A stretch of 64,000 bases of DNA from Oceanobacillus jeddahensis (GCF_000750635.1 NZ_CCDM010000003.1:62001-126000), one strand, 5' to 3'; positions 33,304 through 42,518 are shown, counted from the first letter of the stretch. Notes: a model not told the origin generated them from the sequence alone. A program made the numbers and translations.

Positions 33304-34992
33304 ATGCAATTAAAAAGGCGTGAAAAGCGCCAGAGCAGCTTGATTTTTACTGTTACAACAATGATATTGCTTGTACTTAGCGGATGTGCCTCAGAGGATG
33401 AGACCGACAAGGAACCTGAGCCAGATCCGCCTGAAGAGGACAGTGAGGTGGTTGATCCGCCAGACAATGATGAAGAACCGGAAGAAGAGCCGGTTGTGCC
33501 AGAGGCTTACGGTGTCAGTGCAGGACATCCGGATGCTGTAGAGGCTGGAATGACCGTTTTAGAAAATGGGGGTAATGCTGTGGATGCAGCCATTGCAGCT
33601 GCCTATGTTGTTTCCGTTGTGGAGCCCTTTGCTTCAGGAATCGGTGGTGGTGGTGTGACACTGGTTCAAGAACAAGGCGAAGATCCGGAGGCATACGATT
33701 ATCGTGAAGTTGTACCCGAAGATGGTGTTCCTGCAACAGATATTGGTGTGCCAGGGTTTGTAGCGGGTACGAAAGAATTACATGATGACTACGGGGAAGC
33801 TGATTGGCAGACAGTGATTGACCCGGCGGTTGATTTGGCAGAAAGTTCGGAGGTGTCTGAAACGTTAGCGCAGCAGCTACAATCAGCACAGGATCGCTTG
33901 CCGGTCGAACAGCTAGATCAATTCTATCCTGATGGCGCAGCGATTGAAGCTGGCTCCACTTTAGAGCAACCGGCATTGGCAGAAACGTTGCGTGATATTC
34001 GTGATAGTGGTGGGACATCTTTTTATGAAGGGAACACTGGAGAAGCTTTAGCAGCTATTGAAGGGCTGAACATGAATTCTCTTGCGAACTTCGATGTTGG
34101 ACGGCATGATCCGGTGACCGGAGAATTTGCCGGATATGAGGTGACAGGTGCTCCACCCCCGTTACCTGGCGCCAGTGTTATTCAAATGCTGCAAATCATA
34201 GAAGAGCGGGGAACATTAGAAGAAGAGCGGAATAGCATGCCATTTGTGCATGACATTGCGATGTCTTGGCGAATCGCCCAGCAATTTGTTGACACGGATT
34301 TTGGCGATCCTTCGTTTGTGGATGTTCCGGTTGACTCTCTCGTTGACCGTGAACAGAATGCTGTTTTAGCAGAAGAAATCTCCAGTGACAGCTTGTTGCC
34401 TGAGGACGAAGAGCGGACTCATGGCGATTCGGATCCGAATACGACGCATATCACTGTTATTGACGATAATGGCACAGTCGTTTCCATGACAAATACGCTG
34501 ACCAATTTCTTTGGATCCGGCGTATACACAGACGGCTTTTTTCTTAACAATCAAATGGCTCGGTTTGATATTGGTCAAACGGAGCAAAATGAACCTGAGC
34601 CTGGACGGCGTTCTGTTACCTGGTCATCCCCGATGATTGTTGCAGATGATGAAGGCCCTGTTTTAGGAATTGGCAGCCCGGGAGGTGAACGTATTCCGAT
34701 TATGCTTACGCAAGTGATTTCTGACTGGGTTCAGGAAGACTCGGATCTGGAAACCGTTGTTGAAGCCGACCGTTTCCATCTTACGGATAATACGCTTGTG
34801 ATGGAGTCCGCACCAGAAGCGGATGTGAGGGAAGCTTTGCTTGATATTGGGTATAACGAGATTCGTGAAGCTCCGACTCCGCTGTATTTCGGATCTGTTC
34901 AGGCTTTGATGATCGATCGGGACAATGATAACATCTCAGGAGCGACCGATCCCCGGCGGGAGGCCGATTGGAACGTAGAAACACGAGATTAA
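33304..34992 (+). CDS. Gamma-glutamyltransferase-like lipoprotein
   Basis: A 562-residue Ntn-hydrolase. The N-terminus carries a lipobox (LVLSGC, Cys about 27), then an acidic Asp/Glu/Pro-rich spacer to about 70. The GGT large-subunit start follows (GHPDAVEAGMTVLENGGNA; GIGGGG). Self-cleavage/nucleophile Thr380 is in NTTHITVID, and GSPGGERIP matches the small-subunit glycine motif. Family role: transfer or hydrolysis of gamma-glutamyl groups such as glutathione. The ATG at 33304 is chosen for GAAAGGGG 9 nt upstream. GC-rich like its upstream neighbour. Confidence 0.85.
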   Translation: MQLKRREKRQSSLIFTVTTMILLVLSGCASEDETDKEPEPDPPEEDSEVVDPPDNDEEPEEEPVVPEAYGVSAGHPDAVEAGMTVLENGGNAVDAAIAAAYVVSVVEPFASGIGGGGVTLVQEQGEDPEAYDYREVVPEDGVPATDIGVPGFVAGTKELHDDYGEADWQTVIDPAVDLAESSEVSETLAQQLQSAQDRLPVEQLDQFYPDGAAIEAGSTLEQPALAETLRDIRDSGGTSFYEGNTGEALAAIEGLNMNSLANFDVGRHDPVTGEFAGYEVTGAPPPLPGASVIQMLQIIEERGTLEEERNSMPFVHDIAMSWRIAQQFVDTDFGDPSFVDVPVDSLVDREQNAVLAEEISSDSLLPEDEERTHGDSDPNTTHITVIDDNGTVVSMTNTLTNFFGSGVYTDGFFLNNQMARFDIGQTEQNEPEPGRRSVTWSSPMIVADDEGPVLGIGSPGGERIPIMLTQVISDWVQEDSDLETVVEADRFHLTDNTLVMESAPEADVREALLDIGYNEIREAPTPLYFGSVQALMIDRDNDNISGATDPRREADWNVETRD

Positions 34993-35056
34993 GTAAGGTA
35001 TCTAGTATTCTAAGAAATTCACTTGGGTATTAATGTAAGGAGTTAAAGGGGATTCT

Positions 35057-36178
35057 ATGACATCCATGAACCAGAAAAATCAACATCAAAGAATTGCTAT
35101 TTTAGACCAAATGCGGGGCGTTGCTTTACTCGGAATCTTTTTAGCAAATGTCCCTGGTTTGTCTTCAGTCGATACGGAAAATTTGTCTCCAATCAATGAA
35201 ATAGTAAGAAGTTTGGAAGAGATTATATTAACTGACAGTACTCGGCCTTTATTTGCATTCATGTTTGGCTTGAGTCTCATGTTACTTTATAATCGCTTAA
35301 GAACGAAGGAAATCAATCCTTATCCGATATTGCTCAGACGGTTATTTTTGCTTGCCCTTGTCGGCGCTGTGCACGGTTATGTTATTTGGTCGGGAGATAT
35401 TCTGCTCATGTATGGGATGGCAGGATTTATCCTTCTGCTGTTTATGAATTGGTCAGCAACCGGATTAGTTATTACTGCTTTCCTCTTCTGGATCGGTTAT
35501 ACCATTGGAGCGGATGTAATCAGTTACTTCTCGTCCTATAATTTGTCCCTTGAAGACGGTTTGAAAGGTCTGTTGCCTGATTCCAAAGAACCGCCGACAG
35601 GAACAGAATATCTTATTATTGAGTTTTCTTCCATGGTCGCACATATTGGTTTTTTCGTGTTTGGTATGTATGCGTATCGCAAGGGTTTGTTTGCAATAAT
35701 CGAAAACCGGAGAAAAACCATGGGCTTATTGACCGTTATTTTTCTGGTGATTGGCTTGGCAGGGAAAGCAAGCCTTTATGACAGGATTGCGTTACATCCA
35801 TTAGAAAACTTCTACCCCTTTGTTGTGACGATCGGTATGATTTTAGTCATTGTTCTCTTAGGAACAAGCAAGACAAGCATATCGAAGTTGCTTGTCCCGT
35901 TTACCTCGATTGGTAAGATGGCGTTTACGAATTACATCATGCAATCCCTCATATTCGTAAGCTTGTTTCAATCGAGTGGACGAACTTTTTTTATCAACTT
36001 AGGGATTTGGCAGGAACCAAGCTATGCGTTCGCTCTTGGGGTTGGTGTGATCGTATTCGCCGCGCAAATGGTTTTCAGCCATCTTTGGTTAAAAGTATTC
36101 TCTTACGGACCGTTTGAATGGCTATGGAGAATAGGGACTTATGGAAAAATGGTTCCAATAAAAAGGAAAGAGGAATAG
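35057..36178 (+). CDS. DUF418 (YeiB-like) membrane protein
   Basis: A 373-residue protein with about nine or ten membrane helices. It begins RIAILDQMRGVALLGIFLAN, the acyltransferase-3-like RG motif of the heparan N-acetyltransferase/DUF418 group. PLFAFMFGLSLMLLYNR and a C-terminal FTNYIMQSLI to FGPFEWLWR segment match DUF418 proteins. Function is not known for the family; transport or acyl transfer is speculative. AAGGGG precedes the ATG. A clear terminator follows. Confidence 0.83.
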   Translation: MTSMNQKNQHQRIAILDQMRGVALLGIFLANVPGLSSVDTENLSPINEIVRSLEEIILTDSTRPLFAFMFGLSLMLLYNRLRTKEINPYPILLRRLFLLALVGAVHGYVIWSGDILLMYGMAGFILLLFMNWSATGLVITAFLFWIGYTIGADVISYFSSYNLSLEDGLKGLLPDSKEPPTGTEYLIIEFSSMVAHIGFFVFGMYAYRKGLFAIIENRRKTMGLLTVIFLVIGLAGKASLYDRIALHPLENFYPFVVTIGMILVIVLLGTSKTSISKLLVPFTSIGKMAFTNYIMQSLIFVSLFQSSGRTFFINLGIWQEPSYAFALGVGVIVFAAQMVFSHLWLKVFSYGPFEWLWRIGTYGKMVPIKRKEE

Positions 36179-36199
36179 ATGCATTCTATTTACCAATGT

Positions 36200-36233
36200 A
36201 AAAAATCCAACTCAGCTTGCAGTTGGATTTTTT
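36200..36233. terminator. Bidirectional terminator
   Basis: AAAAATCCAACT / AGTTGGATTTTT with an 8-nt loop; it serves both the DUF418 gene and the convergent ampS. Confidence 0.85.
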
Positions 36234-36257
36234 ACTGACTATTTACTGATGAGCGGG

Positions 36258-37496
36258 CTAAGCCCAAGCCCCTTTTCGGAAGACAGGAACACGGCTGCCA
36301 TCTTCTTTAATGCCATCAATATCCATTTGATCCGAACCGATCATAAAGTCAACATGTGTTGCTGAACGATTCAGGCCTGCTTCTTTTAATTCTTCTTCTG
36401 ACATCTCTGTTCCGCCTTCTAAGTTGAACGCATAAGCAGAACCTAGCGCTAAGTGATTTGAAGCATTTTCATCAAATAACGTATTGAAGAATGTCAATCC
36501 TGATTGGGAAATAGGTGAAGCATCCGGAACTAATGCAACTTCGCCTAAGCGGGATGCGCCTTCGTCTTGCTGGACTAATTTTTGAATAACCTCTTCGCCT
36601 TTTTCAGCAGTCACTTTGGTTACTTTCCCATTTTCAAAATGGAATTCCATCCCTTCGATGACAGAACCGGCATAACTTAACGGTTTGGTTGAAACGACAA
36701 CGCCGTCAACCCGCTTAGCATCTGGAGCGGTAAATACTTCTTCTGTCGGCATATTCGCTATAAAACGTTCCCCGCGGGAGTTAAAGCTTCCAGCACCTTC
36801 CCAGCGGTGATTTTTTGGCAGGCCGACCGTTAAGTCCGTACCCGGCGCAGTGTAATGTAGTGCTGTAAATTGTTCTTTATTCAATGATTCCGCTTTCGTT
36901 TCCAGGGTTTTATCTTTTTCTTCCCATGTGCGGATCGCGTCGTCATCATATAAATGAATCGCTTTGAAAATAGCGTCCCATAATGCATTGGTTTGTTCTT
37001 TCGCTGAATCTAAATCCGGAAAGACTTTCGCTGCCCATTCCGAGCCGGCTGCAGCTGCCACAACCCATGAGATTTTATTTGACTGCGTTGCTTGCGCTAG
37101 TGGTTTAAAAGCTTCCCCGGCTACTTTTTGCGTTGCTGCGATTTTTTCTCCATCTAATCCTTTTAAGGCATCAGGATCATTGGAAACAACATTGATACGG
37201 CTGGCGCCTTGTTCAATGATGTAGTTCATTTCTTCGAGTCGATAATCCGGAATATCTGTTAAGGTTTCCGTTGATTGATGCTCAAACCCAAGTCTTGAGA
37301 TTTTATCGTCTCCCCATTTAACAATAACGCGTTTTGCTCCTTTTTCATAAGCAGCTTTTGTAATTTTACGTGCTAACGGAGCTTGCTCGACATCGATGGT
37401 AAGAACGACAGAATGTCCTTCTTGGACATTAATACCGGTAGAAACGATTAATTCAGCATATTTTTGCAGGTATTCATCAAAATTTTCCAAAGTCAT
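36258..37496 (-). CDS. ampS: Aminopeptidase AmpS/T family (M29)
   Basis: A 412-residue metallo-aminopeptidase that frees N-terminal residues from peptides in the cytoplasm. The start at 37496 (MTLENFDEYLQKYAEL) follows AAGGAGG; the longer frame is not preceded by a site. The M29 core is visible: TDLTVGLPKNHRWEGAG, FIANMPTEEVFTAPD, GMEFHFENGKV, LGEVALVPDASPI, FDENASNHLALGSAY and HVDFMIGS, which include the Glu/His/Asp metal ligands. Length equals B. subtilis AmpS. Monocistronic on the minus strand. Confidence 0.92.
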   Translation of the reverse strand: MTLENFDEYLQKYAELIVSTGINVQEGHSVVLTIDVEQAPLARKITKAAYEKGAKRVIVKWGDDKISRLGFEHQSTETLTDIPDYRLEEMNYIIEQGASRINVVSNDPDALKGLDGEKIAATQKVAGEAFKPLAQATQSNKISWVVAAAAGSEWAAKVFPDLDSAKEQTNALWDAIFKAIHLYDDDAIRTWEEKDKTLETKAESLNKEQFTALHYTAPGTDLTVGLPKNHRWEGAGSFNSRGERFIANMPTEEVFTAPDAKRVDGVVVSTKPLSYAGSVIEGMEFHFENGKVTKVTAEKGEEVIQKLVQQDEGASRLGEVALVPDASPISQSGLTFFNTLFDENASNHLALGSAYAFNLEGGTEMSEEELKEAGLNRSATHVDFMIGSDQMDIDGIKEDGSRVPVFRKGAWA

Positions 37497-37623
37497 ATAT
37501 AGAGCCTCCTTGTGAAGTTGATATACCTTTTTATGGTAGCATAACCATTTAGGAATAACAATTTGGATGTTAAAGTGGTATGAAGCGCATTGTTTCAATA
37601 AATCTATTGTAGAGGTGATTTTA

Positions 37624-37977
37624 GTGTGCAGAGAAGCAGTTTTACATTATGCCAAAAGAAAATACGATACGGAGCCTGATTACCCCTGGGCAAAATTTTC
37701 TAACTACGCTGTGCTTCGGCATAAGAAAAACGGTAAGTGGTTTGGACTGCTGATGGATGTGGATAAAGAGAAATTAAATATAGAAGGAGAAGGGGCTGTT
37801 GATGTTTTAAATGTCAAATGCGATCCGGAATTAGCATCGATTTTAAGAAAAGAAAACGGAATACTGCCTGCTTACCATATGAACAAAGAACATTGGATTA
37901 GTATTCTGCTGGATGGTTCTGTGTCAGAAGGTGAGATTTTTCAGCTCCTGGATACAAGCTATCATTTAACAAAGTAG
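37624..37977 (+). CDS. MmcQ/YjbR family protein
   Basis: A 117-residue protein of the MmcQ/YjbR (double-wing motif) family: WAKFSNYAVLRHKKNGKWFG then VLNVKCDPELAS and AYHMNKEHWISILLDG, the usual order of the fold, which is related to CyaY. A GTG start is chosen because AGAGGTG lies 5 nt upstream; the longer frame lacks a site. DNA or protein binding has been suggested for the family, but the function is not known. Divergent from ampS. Confidence 0.85.
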   Translation: MCREAVLHYAKRKYDTEPDYPWAKFSNYAVLRHKKNGKWFGLLMDVDKEKLNIEGEGAVDVLNVKCDPELASILRKENGILPAYHMNKEHWISILLDGSVSEGEIFQLLDTSYHLTK

Positions 37978-38115
37978 GAAATGATTCATGTACTAGATAG
38001 GAATTGTATACCGTGTTGTGAATAAATATAATCAATTAAAAGAAACGTATGTTCTTTTTCTTTGGATAATGTTATGATAAGATAATGCAATTTACAAATG
38101 AAGGAGAAAAAGAGC

Positions 38116-38595
38116 ATGACAGGGAAAACACATATCATGGCTGGTATCACAGCAACGACAGCTATTGTAGCTATCACGGATGCATATCAACCTGAATGGT
38201 TTATTGCAGCTGGTGCAGCAGGTGGATTGCTTCCGGACATTTGTCACAGCGGCAGCAAAATCGGGCGGAGATTTCCTGCGATTTCTAAAGTAGTCAATAG
38301 CCTTTTTGGGCATCGAACCTTTACACATAGTTTATTATTCTTAGCGTTGGTGGCGTTTGTTTTATCTAAGTTCGTCAGTAATCCATCGATTACCATGGGG
38401 ATCTTAGTAGGCATGGTTACACATTTCATACTAGACGCTTTCACCAAACAAGGAATTAAGTTATTGTATCCTGCTAAGGTGACGATTCGATTTCCATTCG
38501 CCGCAACGACTGGCGGAAAAGCAGAAGGGATTGTTTTATTGGCGTTGACGGTAGTTACACTTTATTATGCCAACAATATACTTGCGCTTTTCTAA
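38116..38595 (+). CDS. YdjM-family membrane-bound metal-dependent hydrolase
   Basis: A 159-residue protein. Histidine and aspartate motifs MTGKTHIMAGI, LLPDICHSGSKIGRR, GHRTFTHSL and THFILDAFTKQGI match the YdjM/LexA-induced DUF457 family; four hydrophobic segments are present. The motifs suggest a metal site near the membrane; the physiological substrate is unknown. The ATG at 38116 has AAGGAG 9 nt upstream, so the ATG at 38098 is rejected. The GNAT gene follows after 42 bp. Confidence 0.85.
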   Translation: MTGKTHIMAGITATTAIVAITDAYQPEWFIAAGAAGGLLPDICHSGSKIGRRFPAISKVVNSLFGHRTFTHSLLFLALVAFVLSKFVSNPSITMGILVGMVTHFILDAFTKQGIKLLYPAKVTIRFPFAATTGGKAEGIVLLALTVVTLYYANNILALF

Positions 38596-38637
38596 GTATG
38601 GATTTTTGATAAGAATTACAGCAAATAGGAGGCTGGC

Positions 38638-39048
38638 ATGAAAATTCAATTGACAAAAATACAACAAGAACAAGCATGGAAGCTTAGACATGAAGTCATG
38701 TGGCCGGATGAGGATTTCAATTACATAAAATTAAAAGATGATGATTCAGGTATTCATTTGGGTCTTTTTAAAGATAATAGGCTGATTTCGGTCGTTTCGC
38801 TTTTTATAGACAAAGGGGAAGCTCAATTTAGAAAATTTGCAACCTTAAAATCAGAGCAGGGAAAAGGATATGGAGGCAGATTATTAGAATCCGTATTCGA
38901 GGAAGCGAAATTACATGAGGTGAAAAGAATTTGGTGTAATGCCAGAAAGAATAAAAGACATTTTTATCACAAGTTTGGTTTCCGGGAAACAGGTACAAGT
39001 TTTGTGAAGAACGGCAAGTCCTACGTTATCATGGAGAAATTCCTATAG
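38638..39048 (+). CDS. GNAT-family N-acetyltransferase
   Basis: A 136-residue acetyl-CoA-dependent transferase. Motif A is LKSEQGKGYGGRLLESV (Q/R-x-x-G-x-G/A), binding the CoA pyrophosphate. LRHEVMWPDEDF at the N-terminus and FYHKFGFRETGTSF near the C-terminus are typical of the ElaA/YjcF-like subgroup. The substrate is unknown. AGGAGGCTGGC is just before the ATG. It is likely cotranscribed with the YdjM gene and ends at a terminator. Confidence 0.86.
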   Translation: MKIQLTKIQQEQAWKLRHEVMWPDEDFNYIKLKDDDSGIHLGLFKDNRLISVVSLFIDKGEAQFRKFATLKSEQGKGYGGRLLESVFEEAKLHEVKRIWCNARKNKRHFYHKFGFRETGTSFVKNGKSYVIMEKFL

Positions 39049-39069
39049 TCCTCAAATAAGTTAAAGAAG

Positions 39070-39114
39070 GGGTTGTTGCACAATCAGATAACTGATCGTG
39101 TAACAGCTTTTTTT
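39070..39114 (+). terminator. Terminator after GNAT gene
   Basis: GTTGTTGCACAATCA / TGATCGTGTAACAGC stem with G-U pairs and T7. The stretch 39115-39357 shows no gene. Confidence 0.8.
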
Positions 39115-39357
39115 ATACTTTTCTATCCGTGCAAAAAACAGGCCACACTGGGTATATTTCATCCAATCTTTTTTTTAATGGATTTTTTCTATTTATGCTA
39201 ATATACGGGTTTGTAAGGTATTTTTGATCAAACTTTATTTTAAAAGCTGTAATGAGTTTTATGGTGGTCAACGGAGCCATAGAATAAGTTAATAATGCAA
39301 TTGACGACTATTGAAAAATACGCTAAGATTAATTAAATGAATCATTCAATTAATAAA

Positions 39358-39514
39358 TTTATCATGGAGAAACGCCCATAAAACTCCTGCCGCTAAATAA
39401 AGAGTAAGAATAAATTTATTTAGGCGGGAGATAACGGGCGCTAACCCCCCGATTCACTCAGGCTAATTCAGTGGAGTTTCTTCAACACTCCCACTGAATG
39501 AAGTTTCGTTTTAT
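39358..39514 (+). repeat. Interspersed element, copy H (157 bp, internal deletion)
   Basis: Left end TTTATCATGGAGAA, stem 1 with CTCCTGCC / GGCGGGAG (a C-to-T change giving G-U), part of stem 2, then the right end. Stem 3 is deleted. It ends 22 bp before the next gene start and may carry or displace its promoter. Confidence 0.9.
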
Positions 39515-39536
39515 CTTCAAAAGGCAGGTGATGTAA

Positions 39537-40556
39537 ATGGAAAATCAAAAAGCACTTATTCAGAAAGGGATAAATTATGATGTGGGTACAAACTTCAGCC
39601 CAAGTTCTTTAACGCGTGAATGGCGAAAGACTTTGATGGAGCAAGAGATCCAAGTGATAAGTGATCAATTACATTGCACTTCAATCCAGATTTATGGTAC
39701 CGACATCAACAGACTGATTCAATGTGCAACGACTGCATTAGAAAATGGTCTTCACGTATGGCTTCAGCCCCGACTAGTCGAAGGAAGTCAAGAAGAAACG
39801 TTGGCTCATTTGTCGGAAGTCGCATTGGCAGCTGAACGATTGAGAAAGAAATATAAGAAAATCGATCTAAGCTTGGGCTGCGAACTTTCAATCTTTTCCT
39901 CTGGCATTATGCCTGGCCGGAATCATGATGAAAGGGCTTCGAAGCTACATACTATGTGGTGGTTGCTCCCTTGGTATAACAAGAAATTGAACGGCTACCT
40001 TAGGAAAGCCTGTAAAGTTGTTAGGTCAAGTTTTAAAGGCAAGATTAGTTATGCAGCAGCACTCTGGGAGCAGGTTGACTGGAAGGAATTCGACATGATC
40101 GGTTTGAATTTCTACAAGCTTGCCTACAATGAATCGAAATATACTAAAACGCTTAGAAAGCTTTATCGACAAAATAAACCGATCGTTATTTTTGAATTTG
40201 GATGTGCCACATACGAAGGCGCGGATAAAAAGGGGCCCCAAGGTCATGATATTATAGATTGGAGTACTCCTGTCCCCCAAATTAAAGGCAATTTTAAAAG
40301 AAACGAGAGAGTACAAGCGAATCATATTATTGAGCTTCTCAAAATATACAAATCAGAAAATATTTACGGTGCATTTGTATATGATTTTATTCAACCTTAT
40401 CATCCTTACTCTCTCGACACACGGTATGATTTAGATATGGCTGGTTACAGTATTATAAAGGTTTATCCATCTGATTCTGAAAAGCTATACGAAAGTGGCT
40501 ATTGGGAGCCTAAAATGGCTTTTGAAGAGATTGCCAAGTTTTATAAAACGAATTAA
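39537..40556 (+). CDS. TIM-barrel glycoside-hydrolase-like protein, unknown
   Basis: A 339-residue cytoplasmic protein. GINYDVGTNF, SIQIYGTDINRLIQCA and HVWLQPRL look like the first strands of a glycosidase barrel. SLGCELSIFSSG and IVIFEFGCATYEGA place glutamates at the positions of the acid/base and nucleophile of clan-A enzymes. Related uncharacterised proteins are sometimes labelled 'abortive infection'; I do not adopt that. AGGTGATGT precedes the ATG. It lies right after element copy H and before a TetR gene, which might control it. Confidence 0.6.
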   Translation: MENQKALIQKGINYDVGTNFSPSSLTREWRKTLMEQEIQVISDQLHCTSIQIYGTDINRLIQCATTALENGLHVWLQPRLVEGSQEETLAHLSEVALAAERLRKKYKKIDLSLGCELSIFSSGIMPGRNHDERASKLHTMWWLLPWYNKKLNGYLRKACKVVRSSFKGKISYAAALWEQVDWKEFDMIGLNFYKLAYNESKYTKTLRKLYRQNKPIVIFEFGCATYEGADKKGPQGHDIIDWSTPVPQIKGNFKRNERVQANHIIELLKIYKSENIYGAFVYDFIQPYHPYSLDTRYDLDMAGYSIIKVYPSDSEKLYESGYWEPKMAFEEIAKFYKTN

Positions 40557-40643
40557 TTACTATCCATTGATAAAGAAATCAGGATATCGTAATCTGAATA
40601 ATTTACAGTAAAAAGAAAAATTAAAATAAGGGTTTGATAATAA

Positions 40644-41240
40644 ATGAGATCATCTAACAAAGAAAAACAGGACCAGATTCGCAATGAGCGCAGAGAACAG
40701 ATATTAGATGCGGCAGTAAAGGTCTTTTCACGGCGGGGCGTCGTTGGAACAAAAATGAGTATGATCGCTAATGCAGCTGGCATCAGCCCTGGTCTTCTGT
40801 ACCATTATTTTAAATCGAAAGACGAGCTTTTCACTACACTTGTTGAGTGGGCAATGGAACAATCACATTCAACAATGATGTATGCATATCAATTTTCAGG
40901 ATCACCCATTGAAAAAATACGAACTTTGACAGAACTTATACTTTGTGAAGGTGACTCGGCTTATTTCATGTTAATTCATCAGGCACGTACGTCAGATGGT
41001 GTTCCTGAGAGTGCTAAACGCCTTATTAAACATCATTCCATGGAAACATATGTTGATCAATTATACCCGTTGTTTAAAGAAGGACAACAAGTAGGCGATA
41101 TAGCAGCTGGCGATCCAAAAGAACTGGTTTATTGTTATTTATCAGTTATTTCTGGCCTCATGTTGCTAGCTACTCAAGAGGATGAAGATCAGTATAAAAT
41201 GAAAGTTGATATTCTCTTGCGAATGATAACCGGTTCTTGA
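40644..41240 (+). CDS. TetR/AcrR-family regulator
   Basis: A 198-residue repressor-type protein. The N-terminal helix-turn-helix is clear: RREQILDAAVKVFSRRG, then MSMIANAAGISPGLLYHYF and KSKDELFTTL (about 14-66). The C-terminal ligand-binding helices are unspecific. It sits 87 bp after the glycosidase-like gene. Ribosome site weak (AAGGG about 12 nt upstream). The target is unknown, but the adjacent upstream gene is a candidate. Confidence 0.88.
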   Translation: MRSSNKEKQDQIRNERREQILDAAVKVFSRRGVVGTKMSMIANAAGISPGLLYHYFKSKDELFTTLVEWAMEQSHSTMMYAYQFSGSPIEKIRTLTELILCEGDSAYFMLIHQARTSDGVPESAKRLIKHHSMETYVDQLYPLFKEGQQVGDIAAGDPKELVYCYLSVISGLMLLATQEDEDQYKMKVDILLRMITGS

Positions 41241-41452
41241 TAGTTTATAGAGATTTTATAAGAATCGAAATGGAAGACTACATATTGATTACGCTCAGCA
41301 TGGCAAAGACAAAACTGTAATCATGAAAGACGGCCAAAAAAATTTTTAAAAAAGGGAGGCTTATTTAAATAAGTCAAAATCGGTTGTTTTACATGTTAGT
41401 ACCAGAAATAAGAATAATCAACCTTAAAATAAGCAACCCAACATAGAAAAAG

Positions 41453-41495
41453 GAGCTGTTACCAAATACAAACTATGCATTTTGCGACAGCTCTT
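41453..41495 (-). terminator. Terminator for DoxX gene
   Basis: On the minus strand AGAGCTGT...ACAGCTC followed by CTTTTT. The neighbouring 41241-41452 has no supported gene; a short frame near 41290-41350 (DYAQHGKDKTVIMKDG) may be a gene fragment. Confidence 0.6.
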
Positions 41496-41498
41496 TCT

Positions 41499-41942
41499 TT
41501 AATTAAAAACAGCAATTAAAATGAAAGAGGCGATAAACAAGCATTGGACAAACAGTCTGACATATATATTCGTCGGCGGTTTGGTACCCAAATGAATATT
41601 TTGTTTAAACGCTTTGATATTAGCCGGGAACAGCACAATACATATTATAATACCAGCTATACTGGCAATTAACTGTGCAGAGGGGAAGAAAACCCCAATT
41701 GCGATCAATAACTCAATCATTCCAGTAGCATAGACAATGAATTTTGGAAATGGGAAAATCGCAGGCACCATTTGAATCAATGATTCTCTGACAGCAGGAA
41801 TCAACCTTCCCATAAACGTATAGAGAAATGAAATGAAAATAGAGAACTGGGCAGCAGTGAGCAGCATGTGATCTGTTTTAAACAACAAGCTGATAATCAT
41901 TCCTAAAAAAGCGCCGAAACAATAAATAATAAGTGTCTGCAT
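41499..41942 (-). CDS. DoxX-like membrane protein
   Basis: A 147-residue protein with four membrane helices. PFPKFIVYATGMIELLIAIG followed by a GIIICIVLFPANIKAF helix is the DoxX-like core. Related proteins serve in respiratory or redox membrane complexes, but most are uncharacterised. It is 4 bp downstream of the PadR regulator gene and almost certainly cotranscribed, so it is probably the controlled target. Confidence 0.78.
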   Translation of the reverse strand: MQTLIIYCFGAFLGMIISLLFKTDHMLLTAAQFSIFISFLYTFMGRLIPAVRESLIQMVPAIFPFPKFIVYATGMIELLIAIGVFFPSAQLIASIAGIIICIVLFPANIKAFKQNIHLGTKPPTNIYVRLFVQCLFIASFILIAVFN

Positions 41943-41946
41943 CTTT

Positions 41947-42486
41947 TTACACTTCCTTTAATTTATTTAACGTGAATGAACACCAATCCATTTCTGCCTG
42001 CGAAATGTTCACACCATATTCCAGTGTTAGAATCCAGTACATATAATTTTGATGAGCACTCCAATTTTGTTCCACTTCTTTCTGAATACTTTTCAAGCTG
42101 TTAAGCCGCTCTACAATTATCTGTTTGTAGTTTGTGATTAAGGCTATGTTGTTTTTTATATCCGTATAATGACCAAAATTCAGACGTAAAAGTACTTCGT
42201 TTCTGAAGGACGGGGTACTTTTTAAATCTTCTTCCAGCCAATTGAATAATGCGTTCATCCCATCCCTGGTAATCGAATAGATATTTTGTTTTGGCCCTTT
42301 ATTGCTCGAAGCTTCAGACTTGATAACAAGCTGTTCTGTTTCCAGTTTTTTTAAATAAGGATAAATCTGATTATACCCTACCTTCCAGTAAAAATTTTGA
42401 TTTTGATCCATTACTTTTTTGATTTCGAACCCAGTTTTTGGGCTGTTTGCAAGTAGGCCAAGTAATAAATAATGGCTTTGGTTCAT
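41947..42486 (-). CDS. PadR-family transcriptional regulator (with C-terminal helical domain)
   Basis: A 179-residue regulator. The winged helix (about 1-85) has LLGLLANSPKTGFEIKKVM and YNQIYPYLKKLETEQLVIK, and ends with YSITRDGMNALFNWL; the C-terminal part is the Vir_act_alpha_C-type dimerisation helix region. GGAGGTGAATTC precedes the ATG. A perfect palindrome CTATATCAA-T-TTGATATAG directly upstream is the likely autoregulatory operator. It forms a two-gene unit with DoxX. Confidence 0.9.
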   Translation of the reverse strand: MNQSHYLLLGLLANSPKTGFEIKKVMDQNQNFYWKVGYNQIYPYLKKLETEQLVIKSEASSNKGPKQNIYSITRDGMNALFNWLEEDLKSTPSFRNEVLLRLNFGHYTDIKNNIALITNYKQIIVERLNSLKSIQKEVEQNWSAHQNYMYWILTLEYGVNISQAEMDWCSFTLNKLKEV

Positions 42487-42499
42487 GAATTCACCTCCG

Positions 42500-42518
42500 C
42501 TATATCAATTTGATATAG
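42500..42518. promoter_or_regulatory. Palindromic operator of padR-doxX
   Basis: CTATATCAATTTGATATAG, perfect 9-bp arms around one base, 14 bp before the padR start. It fits a dimeric PadR site. Confidence 0.68.

Noticed and set aside
41290..41350. Short frame DYAQHGKDKTVIMKDGQ
   Set aside because: Too short to assign; may be a gene tail fragment but no start or homologue recognised.
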